Assembly (NCBI GenBank): GCA_009731425.1
Contig: AP018794.1
Coordinates: forward strand, 2,549,960 to 2,613,959
From: Lachnospiraceae bacterium KM106-2
GTDB lineage: Bacteria; Bacillota; Clostridia; Lachnospirales; Lachnospiraceae
DNA length: 64,000 bases
Reading direction: 5' to 3'
The position numbers and the translations under genes were made by a program. Shown one piece after another: positions 1 through 8,925 of the stretch. A model generated the notes under the pieces. That model was given only the letters and a program-made list of their open reading frames with translations, was not told the DNA's origin and searched no databases. The first letter of the stretch is position 1, and each line of letters starts with the position of its first letter.

Positions 1-912
1 TAATCCATCATTCTGGTATTCCGTTGTAACTAATGTTCCATCCGATTTCAATCCTATTGTAAAATAACCACAGGTATCAATTGCTACAATATCAGACCAT
101 GAACTTACATTATTTGATCCATACTGATTTTCACTTGCAACTACAACGGTTCCATCTTGCTTTAGGCCTACTACGGTATCCAATGATGCTGAAATTGCAA
201 TAATGTCGGACCAGGAACTAAGTTCCGATGCTATAGGAGATTTTAAATCTGATGGTAAAACCTTACCATCCGCAGTCAATGCGTATACCTGTAACCCAGT
301 TTCAATATCAACCACCTCTGTCCATTGATTCATAACATCTTGCTCCTGCTTGCTAAGATTTTCACACTGATATACTACTGTTCCATCTGTTTTTAGCCCT
401 ATATTACCATTAAAGTAGCTATCTGTTATCATCTTCTCTATATTAGAATTTGAACCTAATTTTAATTTTAATCTAATATCATTTGGCATACAATCTTCTG
501 CTACAGTAAAAATTCTACCATCATTGGCTACTGCACAAAAATTCATTTCACTGCTTTCATCCTTGTCTAGGTATAAAATATCCTGCCATTCCGTAGTATT
601 TGTTACAAAACCATAATCACCTAAAATAGCATTTACACCTCTACTTTTATTGATTGCCGCTACGTAAGTATAATTGCAAGAAAGATATGGTGCCTCTATA
701 ATATCGCGGACTTCTTTTTTTAATGCTTCTGCATTTTTATACTCTGTAATATCTCGAAGTTCCCTGATTGCTTTTGGATAGTTTTTTTCTTTTATATATT
801 CTTTTACTAAATCTAAACTTGTTTCCTTGCTTTTGGAACATCCACCAATACTTATACTACACAGCAGTATGAGCACTATGCATAACTTTGCTCTTATATT
901 TCTTTTTTCCAT
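1..912 (-). CDS. RCC1/BNR-like repeat lipoprotein, 3' end outside window
   Basis: The frame is open from an ATG at 912 to the first base of the window, giving 304 codons with no stop, so the C-terminus lies outside. AAAGGAG sits 5 nt before the ATG. The N-terminus is a lipoprotein signal: a charged start, a hydrophobic run and the lipobox SIGGC at about residues 21-25, so the protein should be lipid-anchored on the outer face of the membrane. A short helical region follows (EYIKEKNYPKAIREL). After it come repeated units of the form 'IGLKTDGTVV', 'VGLKQDGTVVV' and 'IGLKSDGTLV', alternating with 'W.DIVAI', the signature of RCC1-type beta-propeller blades. The domain call is from the repeat pattern; the substrate or partner is unknown. 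Confidence 0.75.
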   Translation of the reverse strand, partial: MEKRNIRAKLCIVLILLCSISIGGCSKSKETSLDLVKEYIKEKNYPKAIRELRDITEYKNAEALKKEVRDIIEAPYLSCNYTYVAAINKSRGVNAILGDYGFVTNTTEWQDILYLDKDESSEMNFCAVANDGRIFTVAEDCMPNDIRLKLKLGSNSNIEKMITDSYFNGNIGLKTDGTVVYQCENLSKQEQDVMNQWTEVVDIETGLQVYALTADGKVLPSDLKSPIASELSSWSDIIAISASLDTVVGLKQDGTVVVASENQYGSNNVSSWSDIVAIDTCGYFTIGLKSDGTLVTTEYQNDGL

Positions 913-1045
913 TGGTCTCCTTTTTGCTAGTATCTTTATATTACCTATTGTATTGGTTACTATTGTCTTCTTACAAGTCCACCTTTAGAACCAATGAATC
1001 TTCTATAGTAAAGTTTCCTATATCGGACTCTTTCTCAGCCTACTT

Positions 1046-1549
1046 TTATTCTTTCTTATTGTTAAACCATTCAATTGTAGCCTCTTTCATACCTTTTGGT
1101 AACTTATTACTATACACTTCGTTATACAACCAGGCTAATGTTTTACCATTTAAATATTTTTTCATTTCGTTTTCTGCTTCTAACATTACTACTTTAATTA
1201 AGCAGGGACATTTTGTATGCGAGTCAGGTAAATTATCTTTATCTAAAAGTATATTATTTTGTCTTATTTCTGCACACTGGAAAAAAGATTCGCTTCCTTC
1301 TACTGCTTCAACAACATTCCAAAATGTTATTTCTTCAGGCTTACGTGCTAGAGTAAATCCTCCCTTTACTCCCGGTACGGATTTTACAATTCCATTTTTA
1401 CTCAGTTTTGTATATATCTTAGATAAATAAGTCTCTGATATTCCTTGAAATGTTGCCAAGTCTCTAATTCCAACTGATCTGCCTTCTTCTAACTCGACCA
1501 TATATAATAAGCAATGTAATGCATATTCTACTCCCACTGAAAACTTCAT
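1046..1549 (-). CDS. Rrf2-family transcriptional regulator, probable Fe-S sensor
   Basis: A 167-aa protein with an N-terminal winged helix (MKFSVGVEYALHCL...GISETYLSKIYTKL) of the Rrf2/IscR/NsrR type. Cys92, Cys114 and Cys116 (pattern C-x21-C-P-C) lie where family members bind an iron-sulfur cluster, so redox, iron or nitric-oxide sensing is likely but inferred. An in-frame ATG 39 nt upstream exists, but the start at 1549 is chosen because AAGGAGAG lies 8 nt before it and the protein then begins at the conserved family N-terminus. It is divergent from the FMN-binding protein gene at 1748 across a 198-bp region containing that gene's promoter, which suggests it regulates its neighbour. Confidence 0.88.
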   Translation of the reverse strand: MKFSVGVEYALHCLLYMVELEEGRSVGIRDLATFQGISETYLSKIYTKLSKNGIVKSVPGVKGGFTLARKPEEITFWNVVEAVEGSESFFQCAEIRQNNILLDKDNLPDSHTKCPCLIKVVMLEAENEMKKYLNGKTLAWLYNEVYSNKLPKGMKEATIEWFNNKKE

Positions 1550-1660
1550 TATACTTACTCTCCTTATGAATATTCTATCTTCTATCATATCCTATTATTT
1601 TCTATCATTCAATAAATTACTACATCCAAAAATTCTCATTATTAAATCTATCTATTTTTC

Positions 1661-1689
1661 TTGACCTTTTTTTTATTTTATCGTATATT
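1661..1689 (+). promoter_or_regulatory. Sigma-A type promoter of the FMN-binding protein gene
   Basis: TTGACC at 1661-1666 and TATATT at 1684-1689 are separated by 17 nt. The predicted transcript start is about 50 nt before the ATG at 1748. Judged by consensus only. Confidence 0.65.
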
Positions 1690-1691
1690 AA

Positions 1692-1732
1692 TCGCAGATA
1701 CATTTTGTCGCCGATATAAATTATCGCCAATT
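1692..1732 (+). repeat. Three direct repeats at exact 16-bp spacing in the leader
   Basis: TCGCAGATA (1692-1700), TCGCCGATA (1708-1716) and TCGCCAATT (1724-1732) start exactly 16 bp apart. They lie between the -10 box and the AAGGAGGA ribosome site of the FMN-binding protein gene. They could be operator half-sites for the divergent Rrf2 regulator; that is inference. Confidence 0.5.
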
Positions 1733-1747
1733 AAGGAGGAATATTTA

Positions 1748-2122
1748 ATGTTAACAGAAAAGTTTTATGAAGTATTAAACCATGAAGGTGTAGTTTCAAT
1801 AGTATCATGGGGAGTATCCGAACCACATGTCACTAATACATGGAATTCATATTTAGTTATAAAGGACAATGACAAAATTTTAATTCCAGCAGCAGGACTT
1901 CGTAGTACAGAAAATGATGTTAATGAAAATAACAAAGTGAAAGTTACATTAGGTAGTAAAAATGTTTTAGGTTTTAATAATTACCAAGGGACAGGCTTTC
2001 ACCTTGAAGGAACTGCAAGATTCCTTGAGTCTGGTTCAGACTTTGACATGATGAAAGATAAATTTCCATTTTTAAATAGAGTTTTAGAAATAACAGTTAC
2101 ATCATTAAAACAATTGCTTTAA
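1748..2122 (+). CDS. FMN-binding protein, pyridoxamine-phosphate-oxidase-like split barrel
   Basis: A 124-aa protein that closely follows the small FMN-binding protein known from Desulfovibrio in length and layout. It opens with FYEVLNHEGVVSIV, then HVTNTWNSYLV, IPAAGL, VTLGSKNV and GTGFHLEGTA, ending in an ITVTSL.Q.L tail. The family binds FMN as a split-barrel dimer and is thought to act in electron transfer or flavin chemistry. The start at 1748 is set by AAGGAGGA 7 nt upstream; a longer in-frame extension exists but covers the promoter. Proximity to an Rrf2 regulator suggests redox or oxygen-stress control. No signal peptide, so cytoplasmic. Confidence 0.85.
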   Translation: MLTEKFYEVLNHEGVVSIVSWGVSEPHVTNTWNSYLVIKDNDKILIPAAGLRSTENDVNENNKVKVTLGSKNVLGFNNYQGTGFHLEGTARFLESGSDFDMMKDKFPFLNRVLEITVTSLKQLL

Positions 2123-2278
2123 TCTTTAATTTCTAAATATTTTATAGTGAGCATATGGCACTGTCTGACAAAATAATTGATATAGATCATAAATAAATGT
2201 ATAATATTACCATATGTATAAGTTCGTTATAGTTAGTGACTACAAATTGAAGCTTTATATAATGGGGGGTGTAGGATA

Positions 2279-3070
2279 ATGCGAGATGTCCATGTGCATT
2301 TTTTACATGGAAGAAGTTGCGGTTATACTAATGATTTTTTTGAAGGTTTTATCAAAACCGCTCAAGATAAAGGGCTTGATGAAATATACTTGCTGGAACA
2401 TACCGACCAATTCATTGAGTTTGAGAAAGTATACGAACCAATAAAGACATACAACGATTATCAACGTGACTGGATATGTAAAAGAATGAATAGTTCAATA
2501 AAAGAGTATATTGATTTTATAGAAACAGTACAGGATACTAGGTATCCTGTAAAAGTTAAATTTGGTCTTGAAGTTTGTTATATTCCTGAAACTGCTGATC
2601 TACTTGCAAGCATTCTTGACGAATATGAGTTTGATTTTCTTACAGGCTCTGTACATTGGATTAATGGTTGGGGATTTGACCATCCAGGCCAGAAAGACCT
2701 TTGGAAAAGGATGAACGTAAACGAGGTTTATAAAAGGTATTATAGCATAATGCTCCAATTGTGTGAAAGTGGTCTATTCACTGGTCTTGCTCATCCTGAT
2801 TCAATCAAATGCTTTGGTTACACACCTGATATTGACTTGACAGATTATTATAATGAATTAGCTATTCTTTTATGTAAGCATGACATGTATACTGAAAATA
2901 GTGGTGGTCTACGGTTAAATTATTGCTCGGATTTGGAATTAGGTTTGAATGCAAAATTACTCTCTGTTTTTCAAAAACATAATGTAAAGATTGCAACCGC
3001 CTCTGACGCACATAAACAAAGCGATGTCGGCGCAAATATCCTTGAACTTGAAAATATGCTCAAAGATTAG
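2279..3070 (+). CDS. PHP-domain phosphatase, histidinol-phosphatase (HisK) type
   Basis: A 263-aa PHP-family metal hydrolase. Metal-binding motifs are visible in order: HVH at residues 5-7, EHTD near 41-44, GLEVCYI (metal-ligand Glu) near 96, GSVHW near 123, GLAHPD near 170, and ASDAH near 240. This is the arrangement of HisK-type histidinol-phosphate phosphatases, which make L-histidinol in histidine biosynthesis. There are no other his genes nearby, so a different phosphoester substrate is possible. A GGGGGG-rich ribosome site precedes the ATG. It stands alone between the FMN-binding gene and the bce module. Confidence 0.82.
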   Translation: MRDVHVHFLHGRSCGYTNDFFEGFIKTAQDKGLDEIYLLEHTDQFIEFEKVYEPIKTYNDYQRDWICKRMNSSIKEYIDFIETVQDTRYPVKVKFGLEVCYIPETADLLASILDEYEFDFLTGSVHWINGWGFDHPGQKDLWKRMNVNEVYKRYYSIMLQLCESGLFTGLAHPDSIKCFGYTPDIDLTDYYNELAILLCKHDMYTENSGGLRLNYCSDLELGLNAKLLSVFQKHNVKIATASDAHKQSDVGANILELENMLKD

Positions 3071-3159
3071 TTTACATATAGTAGGGATTATCTGAAGTTG
3101 AGTTAGTTCGACTTCGTTTATTAAGCCGAACTACAGATTAACATTTTGAACAAAAATCA

Positions 3160-3182
3160 AAGGAGGGGTATCATCCCTCCTT
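3160..3182. terminator. Hairpin between convergent genes
   Basis: AAGGAGGG (3160-3167) and CCCTCCTT (3175-3182) form an 8-bp stem with a 7-nt loop. On the minus strand it is followed by a T-rich run, fitting termination of the bceAB transcript; the run on the plus strand is poor. Confidence 0.5.
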
Positions 3183-3313
3183 AAATTCTGTCTTATTTTG
3201 CCATTCTTACTTCGTAATGTAATATATCTCAACTGTAGATTCTCCAAACTCTCATTTGCCGATGTTTTTGCTGTAATTAAATTTACATCTATGATCCTGA
3301 CTCAGATATTTTT

Positions 3314-5308
3314 CTATCTTTCATTTATTACCCCATGACAAATAGTTTTATAAGTCACAGCCATATATATGATATAGACAATTAGAAATACAACAATTGT
3401 TAATATATAATTTACAGCTATGAATGTAACTGACATAGACTTACTAAGTATCTTTCCGACAATCGAACATACTGCTGCTGCCAATGGCACCCCTAGGATG
3501 ACTGGGAATAAAAATACTGACGTAATCTGCTGATACAGTATTTTCTTTTGAGCCTTTTGCGCAACACCAAGTCGATGTAAAGTCAAGAATCTCTGGCGAT
3601 TCTCTCCAATCTCTGAAGTAAGAAGAACTGCTAAAATAGTTGACAGCACAAGTGTAAATACGGTTCCCATAAAGAGTAATGAAATTGCTACTGCTGCAAA
3701 TCCTGCTGCATTAATCTGCACATGCTCCTGTGTAAAGCGAAAATTATCGGACAAACAATAATTATTTTTTGATACTTTTTCCGGATCGTTATCTATATTA
3801 TGTAACGTATTTTTTGTTTTTTTAGAGTTAGCCATCACATAATCAAGTAACTCCATCTCCAGTTTCTTATAAACTACTTTGTCTTTTAAAAGATACGCAT
3901 AAGAATAATACGCTGGTGTCAAACCTTTTAAGTATTCATCCGGAACGACAGCATAATAAGCGGAACCATTTCCAAAGCACTGCGTATTTAATGGTTCTAT
4001 ATATACTGCTTTCAACTGCATCTTCTGTCCCAAGATCTGATATTGTATTAATGGAAAAGCCTTTCTTGCAATTTGTAGCTGAGAATGCGCCTGTATCATG
4101 AATTCGTCCTTTTTAAGACTAATTTTATCTTTTCCAAGCATACGTCGTATTCGATTATAACTTGTAAGACTTATGAATGTATTCGTTTTTCCATCACTTT
4201 CATAACGTTTATATAAATCCGTCTCTGAGAATATATACCCTTTGCAGACATATTTATCTTTTACTCCAGTCTTCTTAAGAATTTCATCCATTCCTTCTAT
4301 GAATTTGTCAGTAATGCCATCTGTTACATCTGGTGTGTAGTAAAAATCTACTCCTCTATATTCCTTACTTACCTCTCTCACATAGTTTCCAAATAATAAT
4401 CCAACTGCAAGCAGTCCTACTGAGCCAACAAATAATATAGCTAAAATCCCCATCTGCTTTGACTTAGTTGCAATTCCTTTAGCAACAAATCTTACCGGAA
4501 GAACCCGCATGGTAAACTGCTTATCATCCTTAAGTAAAAGAAGTCCCCAGATACGGATCACGCAAGTTGCAAAACCAAATGTCGCCAATAGCAATGTCCC
4601 TATACATAAAACTATAGAGATACTCGATCCACTCATTAAACATTTTTCCAGCATAACAATTGAAACAATCATTAAGGTCCCCCAGAAAAGAGTAAGTAGA
4701 TATCTGCCTTTTGTATTCTTTCTAATTTTTTCGTTTTTTCTATTTGCTTGCAACCAGTTAAGTATACTTCGAGACTTAAAAAGCTTTCTACTCGTCACTT
4801 TCACCAATAAATAAATAACAACTATTTCTAAGATTGTTAAGAGAATGGTTTTACCCATACCTTCTATAGTAAAGTGATACTCGATACATCCAATTATATG
4901 AAATAGAATACTTCTCAATACTTCACCGATCAAAAGTCCCACTGGAATTCCAATTCCCATTGATATTGCTCCAAGATAGCATTGTTCAATCCAATAGATC
5001 TGTTTGATTCGCTTTGGTTCAATTCCCATGAGCTGATACAGCCCAAATTCCTTGGAACGTCGATTTAATATAAATCTGGTCATGTATTTAATCAGTGCAT
5101 ATACTATAATCAGCATCACAACAGAAGCAAAAGTAAACATTAGCTGCATTCCGGAGGAAGTCTCCGCCATATTTTTTATTTCAGGGGAGAAGGTTAGACG
5201 ATTTAGCATAAACACCAAAGCGATTAACACCGAAACAGTCAGAAGATAAATGGCATAATCACTGAATGTCCTCTTTGCATTTTTGAAAGACAGTTTAGTT
5301 AGCATCAT
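3314..5308 (-). CDS. bceB: BceB-type ABC transporter permease (FtsX-like)
   Basis: A 664-aa integral membrane protein. One transmembrane segment near residues 15-35 is followed by FtsX-like segments, a large extracellular domain (about residues 310-530, with DFYYTPDVTDG), and a final group of transmembrane segments. This is the BceB layout, where the big loop senses or captures peptide antibiotics such as bacitracin or lantibiotics. It overlaps the ATPase gene by 14 bp, so the two are translationally coupled. CGGAGG precedes two adjacent ATGs (5308 and 5305). The ATPase, histidine kinase and regulator directly upstream complete the module. The antibiotic recognised cannot be told from the sequence. 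Confidence 0.9.
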   Translation of the reverse strand: MMLTKLSFKNAKRTFSDYAIYLLTVSVLIALVFMLNRLTFSPEIKNMAETSSGMQLMFTFASVVMLIIVYALIKYMTRFILNRRSKEFGLYQLMGIEPKRIKQIYWIEQCYLGAISMGIGIPVGLLIGEVLRSILFHIIGCIEYHFTIEGMGKTILLTILEIVVIYLLVKVTSRKLFKSRSILNWLQANRKNEKIRKNTKGRYLLTLFWGTLMIVSIVMLEKCLMSGSSISIVLCIGTLLLATFGFATCVIRIWGLLLLKDDKQFTMRVLPVRFVAKGIATKSKQMGILAILFVGSVGLLAVGLLFGNYVREVSKEYRGVDFYYTPDVTDGITDKFIEGMDEILKKTGVKDKYVCKGYIFSETDLYKRYESDGKTNTFISLTSYNRIRRMLGKDKISLKKDEFMIQAHSQLQIARKAFPLIQYQILGQKMQLKAVYIEPLNTQCFGNGSAYYAVVPDEYLKGLTPAYYSYAYLLKDKVVYKKLEMELLDYVMANSKKTKNTLHNIDNDPEKVSKNNYCLSDNFRFTQEHVQINAAGFAAVAISLLFMGTVFTLVLSTILAVLLTSEIGENRQRFLTLHRLGVAQKAQKKILYQQITSVFLFPVILGVPLAAAVCSIVGKILSKSMSVTFIAVNYILTIVVFLIVYIIYMAVTYKTICHGVINER

Positions 5309-6059
5309 TATCGCCTCCGATTACTGCCAGATAATTCATGATCTCAGACTGAAACTCTGCTTTATTACGTTTACCGCGATAGATTTCATTAAAAATACGT
5401 CCATCTTTAAGAAATAGCACCCTCTTGCAATAGCTTGCAGATCTTGCATCATGTGTGACCATCAAAATGGTTGCTCCCTTTTTCTGATTCATTTCTTCGA
5501 GTGTCTGTAATAGCTTTCCAGAAGAATGAGAATCCAATGCTCCTGTCGGTTCATCCGCAAGAATAAGACATGGATCATGAATAATTGCACGTGCACATGC
5601 ACATCTTTGCTTTTGTCCTCCTGAAACCTCATATGGATATTTTTTTAAAATATCTTTTATTCCGAGTAACTGTGCAATCTTCTGTGTCTTTTCTCTTACA
5701 CTTTTTTTCTCACTCCCGTTAATAACCAGTGCCAGTCCAATGTTTTCCTCTAACGTAAGTGCATCGATCAAATTATAATCCTGAAATACAAATCCTAACT
5801 TTTCCCGCCTAAATGAAGCAAGATCTGTGGCACTTATTTTCTGAATATCTATTCCATCGATCATTACCTTTCCGGCGGTCGGCGTATCGATCGTCGAAAT
5901 ACAGTTCAAAAGTGTTGTTTTTCCGCTTCCTGATGATCCCATGATACCAAGGAACTCTTCATTCTCCACATAAAAGGAGATGCCATCCACTGCCTTGGTA
6001 ATTATAGTTCCTTCCCCATAATATTTTTCTAGATTAGTGACATTTAGTATTCTGTTCAT
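5295..6059 (-). CDS. bceA: BceA-type ABC transporter ATP-binding protein
   Basis: A 254-aa ATPase with Walker A GSSGSGKT at residues 41-48, Q-loop FQDYNL, signature VSGGQKQR, Walker B LILADEPTGALD and the switch His in MVTHD. This is the MacB/BceA subfamily that drives FtsX-like permeases. The start at 6059 is used because GGAGGT lies immediately upstream; an earlier in-frame ATG falls inside that ribosome site. It probably works with the permease downstream to remove peptide antibiotics from their lipid targets, and with the kinase to signal. A separate promoter lies in the 79-nt gap after the kinase gene. Confidence 0.93.
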   Translation of the reverse strand: MNRILNVTNLEKYYGEGTIITKAVDGISFYVENEEFLGIMGSSGSGKTTLLNCISTIDTPTAGKVMIDGIDIQKISATDLASFRREKLGFVFQDYNLIDALTLEENIGLALVINGSEKKSVREKTQKIAQLLGIKDILKKYPYEVSGGQKQRCACARAIIHDPCLILADEPTGALDSHSSGKLLQTLEEMNQKKGATILMVTHDARSASYCKRVLFLKDGRIFNEIYRGKRNKAEFQSEIMNYLAVIGGDNDAN

Positions 6060-6108
6060 AATTACCTCCATATTGAATCGAATCTATTGTTTCCTTACTC
6101 TCATGAGG

Positions 6109-6137
6109 ATTATATGACGTCTGATCGTCCCTGTCAT
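6109..6137 (-). promoter_or_regulatory. Probable promoter of bceAB
   Basis: On the minus strand ATGACA (6137-6132) and TATAAT (6114-6109) are spaced by 17 nt in the gap between the kinase and bceA. The -35 lies just beyond the kinase stop. ATGAC and GTCAT form an inverted repeat over the spacer, a possible regulator site. In known Bce systems the response regulator activates exactly this transporter promoter. Confidence 0.6.
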
Positions 6138-6138
6138 C

Positions 6139-7134
6139 TTACAGAATTGAAATGTTGTCATTTGGAAAACCTACTTCAAACAGACTACCAACTTCTGGTG
6201 TTGATTCCACCTTCACCTTCAAATTCATCTGTTTTGCGCATTTACTGACCAGATACAGCCCAATTCCAGATGCTGCGTCTCTTTTATCGCTTCCCCCAGT
6301 AAATCCTTTCTCGAATATCCTCGGCAGATCCTCGGATACAATGCCAATCCCTTCATCCTTCAATCCAACCCATAGCATATTCATCTCTTTCCTACTCATA
6401 AATGTGAGAGTACCTTTGTCTTTACTATATTTGATCGCATTATTCAGTAACTGCTTGAATATAAATCGAACCCATTTTTTATCCGATATCATGCTATCTT
6501 CTTCTGTTATATTAACGAAAACACGTAATTGCTTTGCTCTAATTGCTACTCGCTCCTCCATAATAAGCTCATGAAGCATATCATCGATTTGAAATGTTTC
6601 TACACGATAATCTTTTTCCAACGTATCTAACCGTATATAATTGAGACATTGATCTAAAATGTACTTCATCCGCTCCAGCTCATATCCATTGTCTGAACAC
6701 GTTTCCGCACTATGTAAGAGTTCTAACGAAGTTAACGGTGTCTTTAGTTCATGAACCCATTCTTCAATGAATTCCCGATATTCCCGCAACTGCTCCTTGT
6801 TTGTAGCCAATTCGTTACACATATCCCGGCTGGCTAATCTCATCAGCTCATAGTATCCTCTGGCTTCAATAAATTCTGGTTCTTTTAATAGTTCCTGTGC
6901 TAAAAAGTGCTTGTCCAATTCCTGTTCTATTTTATCTATGTAGAGACGTTCCTCTCGAAACCTGCCATACTCACTTAAGAAGAAACAAACATACATCACG
7001 ATGATCAATAGAGCAGAAAGGATTAACTGACTCCTCACTGTGCCAGACAGATAAAGAACTATTCCCGATACCAATAAGCATATCGTAAACATGAAAAGGC
7101 ATCGGTATTTATTTTTCACATATTGTCGAAACAT
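6139..7134 (-). CDS. bceS: BceS-type intramembrane-sensing histidine kinase
   Basis: A 331-aa kinase with two transmembrane segments (about residues 13-31 and 36-53) and almost no extracellular loop, typical of BceS-like kinases that sense through their transporter. The phospho-acceptor is His128 in EWVHELKTPLTS. The ATPase part shows LLNNAIKYS (N box), DEGIGI (G1) and GIGLYLV (G2). The start at 7134 follows GAAGGA at good spacing and overlaps the regulator gene by 19 bp; a longer start is possible. It should phosphorylate the adjacent response regulator. Confidence 0.9.
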   Translation of the reverse strand: MFRQYVKNKYRCLFMFTICLLVSGIVLYLSGTVRSQLILSALLIIVMYVCFFLSEYGRFREERLYIDKIEQELDKHFLAQELLKEPEFIEARGYYELMRLASRDMCNELATNKEQLREYREFIEEWVHELKTPLTSLELLHSAETCSDNGYELERMKYILDQCLNYIRLDTLEKDYRVETFQIDDMLHELIMEERVAIRAKQLRVFVNITEEDSMISDKKWVRFIFKQLLNNAIKYSKDKGTLTFMSRKEMNMLWVGLKDEGIGIVSEDLPRIFEKGFTGGSDKRDAASGIGLYLVSKCAKQMNLKVKVESTPEVGSLFEVGFPNDNISIL

Positions 7135-7799
7135 AAACTTAATCCTTCCCCTTTTATAGAATGAAGCAAATGACTGCATTTAATCTTTAATAATTTGCTT
7201 CTTAACCGTGATAGATTGACATTTAGAGCATTTTCATCCACATAGCAACGATTCTCCCATATATAGTCTGTGATTTCTCCACGTGACACAACAGTTTCTG
7301 CTTTTCCCACCAGGTAAAAGATAATTTGAAACTCCATTCCCGTCAACTCAATCGAGTCTCCTGTAGCATTATTAAGTGCTATCCTCTTTGCGATGTCAAG
7401 CTGAAGATTTCGATACCTCACAGTATCCCGATATTCAAAAGAATGAACCTTCAACTGCCTCCCAATATACGCGAGTAACAGTGCATCAGAAAAAGGCTTT
7501 CTTAAATAATCATCTCCACCTAAATTTAGTGCACGTATTTCGTCTTCCTCATTGTCTCTTCCAGTGATAAATATTACTGGCAGTCTGGTCCTCTTACGAA
7601 GTTCTGTGCAGATCACATATCCATTTGTTCCTTGTAAATTAATATCCAAAAGCAACAAATCTGGTTGAAAAAGAGTGAATTCCGCTTTCCACATGTTCAG
7701 CTCTTTGCAAAACTCCGCACAGTAATTATTTTTTTCCAAAACAGATCTCAATTTTACAGCCAAATGCATATCATCTTCAATAATAAATATACGCTTCAT
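7116..7799 (-). CDS. bceR: BceR-type OmpR-family response regulator
   Basis: A 227-aa regulator with a receiver domain (residues 1-115) and an OmpR winged helix (about 130-225). The acidic pair Glu8-Asp9, phosphorylated Asp52 in LLLLDINLQG, Thr79 in FITG and Lys100 in LRKPF are all present. It is first in the operon order regulator, kinase, ATPase, permease. AAAGGA lies 6 nt before the ATG. It should activate bceAB in response to the kinase. Confidence 0.92.
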   Translation of the reverse strand: MKRIFIIEDDMHLAVKLRSVLEKNNYCAEFCKELNMWKAEFTLFQPDLLLLDINLQGTNGYVICTELRKRTRLPVIFITGRDNEEDEIRALNLGGDDYLRKPFSDALLLAYIGRQLKVHSFEYRDTVRYRNLQLDIAKRIALNNATGDSIELTGMEFQIIFYLVGKAETVVSRGEITDYIWENRCYVDENALNVNLSRLRSKLLKIKCSHLLHSIKGEGLSLCFDNM

Positions 7800-7912
7800 A
7801 GAAATCCTTTCACATAAATTTTGTATTTATTATTCCTATTCGGACTATAACATAACAAACTTATCATTTTAGTATATTGTTTCAACCTCTTGCATTATTT
7901 AAGGGTAGCAAA

Positions 7913-8017
7913 CTAATTTCCAAGTATCAAGTGAATTATTGTTGCTACTACAAAATATGTGATTATTCCAAATATAAAATAATTATAATTTATTTTTTTC
8001 TTATCATTATTTTTCAT
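7913..8017 (-). CDS. Small single-span membrane peptide, 34 aa
   Basis: A short reading frame with an excellent ribosome site: GGAGGT 6 nt before an ATG at 8017, ending with TAG at 7913-7915. The peptide starts with a charged, polar head (MKNNDKKK) and continues with one hydrophobic segment of about 20 residues (YFIFGIITYFVVATIIHLIL). It lies just upstream of the bce operon on the same strand. Could be a regulatory membrane peptide or a type I toxin-like peptide. No homology was recognised, so the function is unknown. Confidence 0.5.
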   Translation of the reverse strand: MKNNDKKKINYNYFIFGIITYFVVATIIHLILGN

Positions 8018-8367
8018 CGTTTTACCTCCGACTTTTATTCGTTATGAATTAATTATAAAGAACGTACTAACTAACTTCAATTCGTTGTTATATAATCATG
8101 GCAGTATATTTGAAATAATGATGTACTAAACATTGGATCATATTTACTCCCAGGTTTTACATCCTTTTCTTGTGAAGTAGGCTAGATGACTTGAAGAGTA
8201 TTTACCAGTACAAGCCTCTATTAAACCATCAAGTACATAAAAAAATTGCTAAAAAAACAAACAAATAATTCTTTAGCAAAGACATTCTTTTGTTCGTAAG
8301 TATCCTTCAAAACAGAAAGAACTAAGCAAACTTTCTTAGCTCCTATCCTTATCCTGTAAATCTCTTC
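8018..8367. other. Gene-free stretch
   Basis: No convincing coding frame, hairpin terminator or repeat was seen here apart from the ribosome site of the small peptide gene at its left end. It lies between that gene and the outermost rlmH-end-like repeat. Confidence 0.4.
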
Positions 8368-8389
8368 GTTACTTATGGTACGTTTCTCC
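8368..8389 (-). repeat. rlmH-3'-end-like repeat D (putative att site)
   Basis: On the minus strand this reads GGAGAAACGTACCATAAGTA, which in frame spells GETYHK-stop preceded by MCY. That nearly copies the RlmH C-terminus MCGEPYHK-stop. Flanking GTTAC / GTAAC form a short inverted repeat. It is the outermost of five such copies between 8.37 and 12.59 kb. Confidence 0.6.
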
Positions 8390-8485
8390 GTAACACATAA
8401 AAATAGAGTAATTCTATTGCATACTATTCAGTTATATTTTCATCTGTTCGATAAACCACAAATATCCTTCATAGCTTTCATATGG

Positions 8486-8836
8486 TTACACGCTCACGCG
8501 ATAATCTATCGGTGCACTTGGAAACTCATCCTTGTATATCATGTCAATTCTATCAACAACTTCTGTGTGAAGTATACAGGGACCGTACTCTTTCTTTGAC
8601 TGTTGAATGAACTTCGAATAGTTATAATGGAAACTAGCACCACGTGCAACCAATAATAATTTTTCAGCAGTTTCATTGTACTTTTTTATAGAGGAAACAT
8701 AGAAAAAAGTTATCCTGTTATTATTTCCAGAAAATGTAAGTATTCCATTACATCTATTCAGTCTCCGATCAATCGCTGTAACCACCTCATATTGAGTAAT
8801 TTTACGCTTCATATATTCACAAAACCTTAATACCAT
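8486..8836 (-). CDS. Hypothetical protein in the rlmH-proximal island
   Basis: A 116-aa frame with no family recognised. It is basic and mixed alpha/beta by composition, with no signal peptide or membrane segment. An internal ATG at 8812 (MKRKITQYEVV) is a possible start with a distant AAGG, whereas the first ATG has no clear ribosome site; the start is therefore uncertain. It shares the segment between repeats C and D with the broken rhomboid gene, which points to island cargo. Confidence 0.5.
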   Translation of the reverse strand: MVLRFCEYMKRKITQYEVVTAIDRRLNRCNGILTFSGNNNRITFFYVSSIKKYNETAEKLLLVARGASFHYNYSKFIQQSKKEYGPCILHTEVVDRIDMIYKDEFPSAPIDYRVSV

Positions 8837-8925
8837 TCATCATTACCCAGCGGATTAACATAAAATTTACTTCTAATTTGGTTGTATGTATTATTCTTCA
8901 ATTAACGTGTCTAGTCGAGAAATTA

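Noticed and set aside
888-1430. 180-codon plus-strand frame
   Set aside because: It lies mostly antisense to the rrf2 gene, is low in complexity and has no ribosome site; the minus-strand protein has clear family motifs.
3314-7799. bce module considered as part of the rlmH island
   Set aside because: No further rlmH-end-like repeat was found to the left of 8368, so there is no sequence support for including it.
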